Origin: Rhyacophila brunnea
Lineage: Eukaryota; Arthropoda; Insecta; Trichoptera; Rhyacophilidae
Length of the DNA stretch: 64,000 nt
Direction of reading: 5' to 3'
Assembly (NCBI GenBank): GCA_022495005.1
Contig: JAGYXB010001759.1
Span: 186,001-250,000 of the forward strand
The notes beneath the pieces were generated by a model. The model ran no database searches. It had not been told where the DNA came from and worked only from the letters and a program-made list of their open reading frames with translations. Positions 58,463-64,000 of this stretch are shown in pieces. The number at the start of each line of letters is the position of its first letter. The stretch's first letter is position 1. The translations under genes and the position numbers were made by a program.

Positions 58463-59662
58463 ACGTTTAATAAAATCTACACAGGCTGGTACTACAACAA
58501 TTGTATGAAAAAGGAATGGCAACACAGAAATACAATCTACTTTTATCAGAGTAGCATCAGCAGATGGGGTATTATGAATTAGACAAGACTCGTTTAATAT
58601 GAATTAAATTACACAAATGAAATTCAATTATTATATTATTTAGTTAACAAAAAATACTCAAAAGTGTCGTCGTAAATGTGTGGGCAGACTGTAAAAGCAC
58701 TATTTAGTATACACCATTATTATTATAAACCAGAAAAGCTGATTTTTCGTAAATTTTAAGATAAATAACTATGAAAAACTCAAAAATTTCTTCCATACCG
58801 TCGATAAAACTTTTAATTAAACCATACATTTAATTCATACAAATAATCATACTAAGATCATATAATCACAACGAATATTCATTGTAACAGTTTTCAGTAA
58901 CTTACTTTTTACCATATCTTATTAATTAAGTAAATTACTAATATTTTTATTTACTTAGATATAACTTTTCATTCAATTTCTTATTTCGTAATTCCGTCCA
59001 TAGAATATGTACCTATATATGCACTACCACTTAACTCAATATCTACTTGCTTTGTAAATCAAATGAATACATAAAATTCATTATTATTTATTAATGCATA
59101 CTACCGGTTAATCACTGGAGTCTTGCTGGTTTTTAAATATTCCGATCGGCCATCGCTTTTAGCAATAAATTTAATATATTCTAGCGACAAACCGAGAGAA
59201 AAACGAAATATTCGATTTGATTACATATTATAATATGGCGTTAATTTATTACATATTAAAAAAAAAACTAGATGCAGATAAGTATATACAATAATCTTGG
59301 CATTTTACCTGATTCTTAAGTTAACAATAGCACGACTGGTGACATTAATATTTCATAAAACTTGAAAACATGACTTTTGTGTTAGTGTAGTATTGTGTAG
59401 TATTTCAAAAATTTCAACCAACAATAAAAAATATGTGAGAAATCAAGAGAAGTGCTCCAATCCTCTAATACATTTTAACGTTCTTGACATGGGAATTTTT
59501 CTCGCCAACAGTTCGGTATGTACCTAAGTCGTGAGCTCAATATATTGACAGAAAACTTTTATTTGGCATTTTAAAATATATTTACTTAAAATAATATACA
59601 CGGTACCTATACATACACCTGAAAAAATTTGGTAGTTCTGATAATGATATATATTACTACAA
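58463..59662. other. No gene seen
   Basis: Strongly AT-rich; no supported feature. Confidence 0.4.
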
Positions 59663-59760
59663 CATAATAACAGTGGCGAAAGCACCCACCCAGAAAGTAA
59701 AATACGTGAATTCGAATCACACTCGGTTGACTTCTTTTTAGATTTTTTTCTAATAACTAT
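59663..59760 (+). repeat. tRNA-derived SINE (group S1), decayed
   Basis: TGGCGAAAGCACCCACCC (A-box side) and B box GAATTCGAATC (59708-59718) are followed by GGTTGACTTCTTTTTAG and TTTTTTTCTAATAACTAT, the S1 tail. Confidence 0.5.
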
Positions 59761-59927
59761 GTTATATTTAACATTCTCTAGGTAATCTTATGTAGTTTCA
59801 CCATTGAATTGAATAAAAAACTAATATTTTCGTAATATGGTGATAATTTATGTACTTGATGAAAGTGAGGAGTCCAACGTTCCCTCTAATTTGTCTATTG
59901 TGTGTACGAATCATCAACGCATCAAAG

Positions 59928-60010
59928 CAGCGGCGTAACTAGGGTTGGTGTCACCCGTCAGTGACGGGCGGCCTTCACCCGGTGCGGTAAATTTACACCT
60001 CCCCCACAAA
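59928..60010 (+). mobile_element. hAT-like terminus (CAGCGGCGTAACTAGG type)
   Basis: CAGCGGCGTAACTAGGGTTG, then GTGTCACCCG and CACCCGGTGCGGTAAATTT, match the widespread arthropod element end CAGTGGCGTAACTAGGG...GTGTCACCCGGTGCGG. A possible right part near 60640 (GGCGTTGACACCCGGCGC) is weak. Confidence 0.5.
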
Positions 60011-60154
60011 CACACACATACAATTTGTCATTAAAACTTATATTTTTAAGGTATTTATTAATGTTAGTGATTTAATATAATAATAACACTGACAACGATA
60101 ATTTTTGAAGTGTGAGTACTGTGCGGGGGACGAAAACATGCGTGCGGACACATT

Positions 60155-60192
60155 TCGGTAGATGTGCGCGCGCACACGCGCACACCTTACAC
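60155..60192. repeat. Alternating purine-pyrimidine (Z-DNA-prone) tract
   Basis: TGTGCGCGCGCACACGCGCA within 60160-60190 is alternating and near-palindromic, unusual in this AT-rich context. It may lie inside the element that begins at 59928. Confidence 0.5.
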
Positions 60193-61367
60193 CTTACGGG
60201 TAATTATTATTTTTTAGTTACAGTTGTTAATTAAAAGAATGCTTTATGAGTCATAAATGCAACGGCTTGATATGACATAAGACTTGTCAACATATTTAGG
60301 GGGCGGTATGTTTGTTTTATTAAGAATTGTCTTGGAAAACTATCTGACTATCACGTTTTTGACTCATTTTCTTTGAGACTACAGAATTCTTCTTACAATT
60401 ACTTATGAAAACCCAATTTTCTTATTTGTATATTTTTTTGTCAGCGCTTTGACATAGTGTGACTGTTGCCACACGGCCAAGGGCCAGAGTAAACAGCCGG
60501 CTGTCAATTAGTTAATGTGGGCGAACGAGAGACAAACGCCTCTCCATTTTCTCGATTCTATAAAAAGAATCAATAACCATTTGAATATTGACCCCGACAT
60601 TTTTGGCCAATTTTAATAAGGCCCAATTGTGGCGCTTGGCGTTGACACCCGGCGCGATGTTGGCTGCCGGCGATGGAAAATAAATTATGACCCAAAATAT
60701 ACGTCACAACTAATAGATGCATGATAGGCAATAATTGAACTGTTACATAGACACCACAGAGTGTTACATAAGTACTGTGTATGTGTATTATACGAGCTGC
60801 GATAAATAATAACAAAATATTAATCAACTCTCACATTTAGCTGTTCATACGTCTTGATGTAATGTCTCACTATACACAGGGCTGTGAGTAATCAGTGGAA
60901 TAAAATTTAATATATAAAAGATTTACCAATACTTTCTTATATGTTTTCTTAGTAGAGTTGACGCGAACTTAGTCATACATAACCTACAGCCACCAGTGTT
61001 AAATATACGTATTTTAAAAAAAAAATCATATGAATCATTAGAAGTTTTATGTGTGCAAAAAAATGATCTCGAAACTCTGCTAGTCATTGTCAGTACCTAT
61101 AGCAATTTTATTGACAAATAAATACTTCGTTTAAAATAATTAATGTAAGCTATATTAACATTAACCGCATTAACATTATTATTTAACCTGTATTTTAATT
61201 AGTTGTATATAAATATCATAAATCTAGAAATACGTTGATGAGGTTTTTAAAAACTAATAAACATGCGATTTTACATACTCATATTATTATTCCATTTGCT
61301 GGACACCTCGCATCGACACTTAGTAATTATATGTAATTTTACTAATTAAACTATAATGTGGAAAAAA
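60193..61367. other. Start of the intron after the foraging exon
   Basis: On the minus strand this follows the splice donor at 61368-61373 and must be intron if the exon call is right. No other exon is recognisable. A GC-richer patch at 60470-60680 probably belongs to the relic at 59928. Confidence 0.5.
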
Positions 61368-61373
61368 ACTCAC
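61368..61373 (-). other. Splice donor of the foraging N-terminal exon
   Basis: The minus strand reads ATGAACG|GTGAGT, a consensus metazoan 5' splice site. It interrupts the codon after DKDE: the exon supplies CG of an arginine codon and the intron would otherwise add a TGA stop. Confidence 0.85.
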
Positions 61374-61786
61374 CGTTCATCCTTGTCGAAGGTCGGGAAC
61401 GTCTGCAGTGCCAATTCTTGAAGAGTAGACTCGCTCTGCGGTTCAGCAGATATACCTTGAGCACGTTGCTTTCTTGGCCTAACAACAGCTGTGTGCTTTG
61501 GACTCGCAACGTTGACATGGTACGGGAAAACGCTCTGGAACTTATCGAGCTGCGATTTCAATTCCAGTATCTCTTCTTCTTTCAGCCTCAACTTCATCTC
61601 GAGGTCTTTGATCTTGTCGTCCTTCGCCTGCAGGAGACCCTGCGCGTCCAGCGGGGACGCCATCGCCTCCTGGCTGACGACAGGGTGGCCGTTCTGCACA
61701 GCCGTCGAGGAAATCATGCCTGCTTCATCGTCCTCAGCGAAACTACGCTGCGACGCGAAACACAGGCCGTCGAAACAGAGGCGCAT
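61374..61786 (-). CDS. cGMP-dependent protein kinase (foraging/PKG), N-terminal coding exon
   Basis: Encodes 137 codons plus two bases of the next. Visible parts in order: a variable head (residues 1-50, including VVSQEAMASPLDAQGLLQ), a charged leucine-zipper coiled coil (about 52-85, KIKDLEMKLRLKEEEILELK), the conserved LKSQLDKFQSVFP, a basic linker RPRKQR, the autoinhibitory segment RAQGISAEPQSES (about 110-121) and PTFDKDE before the splice site. In Drosophila foraging and vertebrate PKG I the zipper mediates dimerisation and anchoring. The RAQGISAEP region blocks the active site until cGMP binds the downstream CNB domains, freeing a Ser/Thr kinase in the cytosol. The frame has an in-frame TGA just before the chosen ATG, so this is the first usable start, although internal Met codons could serve. 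It is GC-richer than everything around it. CNB and kinase exons were not found, so the gene is partial here. Confidence 0.9.
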
Positions 61787-62489
61787 TCACCCGCGTGCGG
61801 ATGACTGCTTCTGACTAATTAACCCACAAACAAAACCCCCAAATCGGTTATATCAACTGGCGAAACCAGACAAATAAATTCTTGACTAAAAACTCGTACC
61901 AACAATCAACAACGACAGAAAGTTAACACACAAATCCAATGTTATCACTTCACTATAATATTATTAATATTCGATGCACAAATCTGCTTTTAACTTAGTA
62001 ATTCTGCAGAATAATAACAATACTTCAATCTATCAAGTACTTTCACAAAATGTAAATTAGGTTTATTTTTTATGTAAATTTTCACACTGTATGGGTTTTA
62101 TAAAATGTATTTTTTTATACGGGCAACTTTCTGACTATTTTTCACTGTGTAAAGTATAAAAATAATGATCGTTATGGCACAACTCACTGACTCGAATACT
62201 TTATTGCAATTATAAAAAAATATTCAATTTAAAATATGCCTATATTAGCTTAGTTATATTAGTGTATTTCGCGCACCAATTATGTTTACAAATTGCAAAG
62301 TAATAATTTATCAAACACTATTGATAATTATTTTAGTTGAGATTTTTGTGTAAGTATAAGAATATTATTAAATATATTTTTACCCGTTTCTTTTTTACAA
62401 GACTAGATAGTATATAAATTACAAAATATAAAACCGTTAGTAAAGACAATTATAAGCTTCTAAACACGTCTATATCTCTATGTCAGATA
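61787..62489 (-). other. Upstream of the foraging exon: 5' UTR or intron
   Basis: Minus-strand sequence just upstream reads TTTTGTTTGTGGGTTAATTAG (AG at 61815-61816), a plausible but weak splice acceptor. The coding exon may therefore start at 61814, or transcription may begin further upstream. No TATA box or initiator can be fixed. The rest is AT-rich. Confidence 0.35.
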
Positions 62490-62626
62490 TTAGATACGAA
62501 TAATTGAGTTTTGGAAAATGTCGCGATGAAAATCGAAAGTGGAACTCGCGAATAATTTCGTAAAGCGCGTAATCTCAGCGGCTTCTCCGTAAACGCCCAC
62601 TTCTCTTTTATCTTGGCAGACGGCAC
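62490..62626 (-). other. Candidate minus-strand exon upstream of foraging
   Basis: A good acceptor, TTCTTTGTTCCAG|GTGCC, sits at 62626/62627 on the minus strand. A GC-richer stretch follows and is open in two frames. One reads AVCQDKREVGVYGEAAEITR then FTKLFASSTFDFHRD and ends at TAA 62490-62492. I do not recognise the protein. It could be a 5' UTR exon of foraging, the last exon of a neighbouring gene, or chance. No strong donor is visible. Confidence 0.25.
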
Positions 62627-62629
62627 CTG

Positions 62630-64000
62630 GAACAAAGAATTTTGGAATTAAGGCCATGTAAATACATAATGACACATATTTGCATTACACATGTTAAACA
62701 ATGACATAAATTACTCCACAATATATCGATAAAGCATTATGACTAATGCGTTCTAATAATACATCACAAGGGCTGAAGATAGGGTCTCCAATCCCAGATT
62801 CTTCAATGAATTTAAAATTTTGCGGGGGGAATATTGTAATTTCAGGATTTTGGGATCGTAAAAAATAGCGTATTTGGTCCACTAATCAGTAGTGTGTTTA
62901 GTGACGTAGAGACCCAACAAACTAACTGATTCTGCGCCCCCTTCGATAAAAATAAAAAATAAAAAACATAAATCACATCATTTAACTAAAAACAATTGAC
63001 ATTATAATATTAATAGTTTATTTATTATGTACAAGTACGTATCGGTCCCCATTGAAGTTGGTAGTAACGATTTTGATATAATGTAGTAATGTTGTATACT
63101 CAAATTGTATAAAATACGGATATTTTTTTAATAATTTTGTAACAATAGCTTTAACTGGCGAATCGATTGCGTTATATTCGCCAAAGAAAACCGCCGCTGT
63201 TATTAACAAATAATTGATAAATTTAAAAAAATACTAAAATTTGGGTAGATACTATTTATATTTAAACTCAAAAAGTATTTTAAATATTTATGGCAGTATA
63301 ATGGAGGTGATTGTTTTGACGGTGGAAAAAAACTAGTAATTTTAACTGCCGAAAAACGCGTTTCGGCAAACAAGAGTATAATGATTTGTATGCAAATTTA
63401 TCCACATTATAGATATTAAACGTATTTATATGTATTATGTAGATATATCTACATCTAAACGTAAGAAAAATCTATTATACAATTGCACCGAACATAGTAA
63501 TCGTTTAAAACGTTGAAATGATTGTTCTATATTTTATATTATATACTTATATATAAATATCATGATATTTTTACTACGACAATGTAGTTGGATCTTGTAT
63601 AGTTGATCCAGAATAATAGGATTTTACTGAGAATTAAATAGTTGTATGTAGAAAATAGCTGAAAATAGAAAAGGTATAATTAAAACCATCTCTTTTGACT
63701 ATCTCAATTAATTTTCGCAGCCCTGAATGATGACTCAAATTTAATCGAAATTAAAAACAATAAATATCAGCTGCTCCATGGAAATTATCTATATTATCAA
63801 TGTTATTTTCTATTTTATTATTATCGTCGAATGCTAAATAGATAATTATGATTGACTAATTGGTGTCAACCCTGAGTTTATGAATAGATAGTATAGTAAT
63901 AGTAGATGTATATGTACATAGTAGTTTATGTGTATAATTTCCGTACCGTCATAAAAGTTAAATATGTCACATAATACATAATATTTATTTTTTACAAGTC
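62630..64000. other. No gene seen
   Basis: AT-rich; frames at 62694-62882 and 63018-63209 show no domain. It could be upstream or intronic sequence of foraging. Confidence 0.4.

Noticed and set aside
59928..60680. Complete hAT element from 59928 to about 60670
   Set aside because: The proposed right end near 60640 does not mirror the left end well and no 8-bp duplication was found.
61358..61804. Long plus-strand open frames over the PKG exon
   Set aside because: They are antisense to a minus-strand exon whose translation matches a known family and has a proper splice donor; they are composition shadows.
1..64000. CRISPR arrays, bacterial operons or telomeric TTAGG arrays
   Set aside because: No regularly spaced repeats, bacterial genes or TTAGG tandem runs were seen; the texture is that of insect nuclear DNA.

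Overview
The window is AT-rich, repeat-laden arthropod nuclear DNA. It has no operons and very little coding sequence. Its texture points to an insect: TAGGTAGGTACCTAC-type strings, many 8-bp-target-site hAT relics, a ZMYM1-like hAT transposase and tRNA-derived SINEs. I think a hemipteran, most likely an aphid, is the best guess. A lepidopteran cannot be excluded by eye.

The only host gene I can name is at the right edge. A minus-strand coding exon (61374-61786) encodes the N-terminus of a type-I-like cGMP-dependent protein kinase (foraging/PKG): a leucine-zipper coiled coil followed by the autoinhibitory RAQGISAEP segment. It ends in a clean GTGAGT splice donor. The cyclic-nucleotide-binding and kinase exons must lie at lower coordinates, and I could not find any of them. 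Much or all of 1-61367 may therefore be foraging intron, or intron plus intergenic DNA.

The rest is a transposon graveyard. Thirteen elements can be delimited by eye, most with both ends and an 8-bp or near-8-bp target-site duplication typical of hAT transposons. Family M1 (ends CAGTGACGTCCC) is at 4125, 28559 and 58089. Family M2 (CAGGGCTCGAAATG) is at 13730 and 32462, with a decayed copy at 19236. Family M3 (CATGGCCCC) has four copies clustered in 50805-56891. Single elements are at 22023, 40460, 45998 and 50331. A TTAA-flanked MITE with 113-bp terminal repeats (30689-31276) is nested inside another hAT (30540-32125). A Tigger/pogo-like element is at 48884, a long-TIR hairpin element at 41239, truncated LINE 3' ends at 1385, 28095 and 40170, and two SINE groups are scattered throughout. 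Broken hAT transposase frames are at 31453-31964, 40600-40855 and 46536-47104, and a possible piggyBac-like zinc-ribbon relic is at 48415-48618.

The most unusual structure is at the left. Block 5225-6682 is a chimera of two pieces, A (919 bp) and B (about 534 bp). Each piece occurs again elsewhere with no difference or indel that I could see: B in direct orientation at 8700-9233 and A in inverted orientation at 12416-13334. This looks like a recent template-switching repair insertion, or an assembly artefact. Its A donor abuts a GC-rich, palindrome-dense core bounded by inverted arms (13285-13650).
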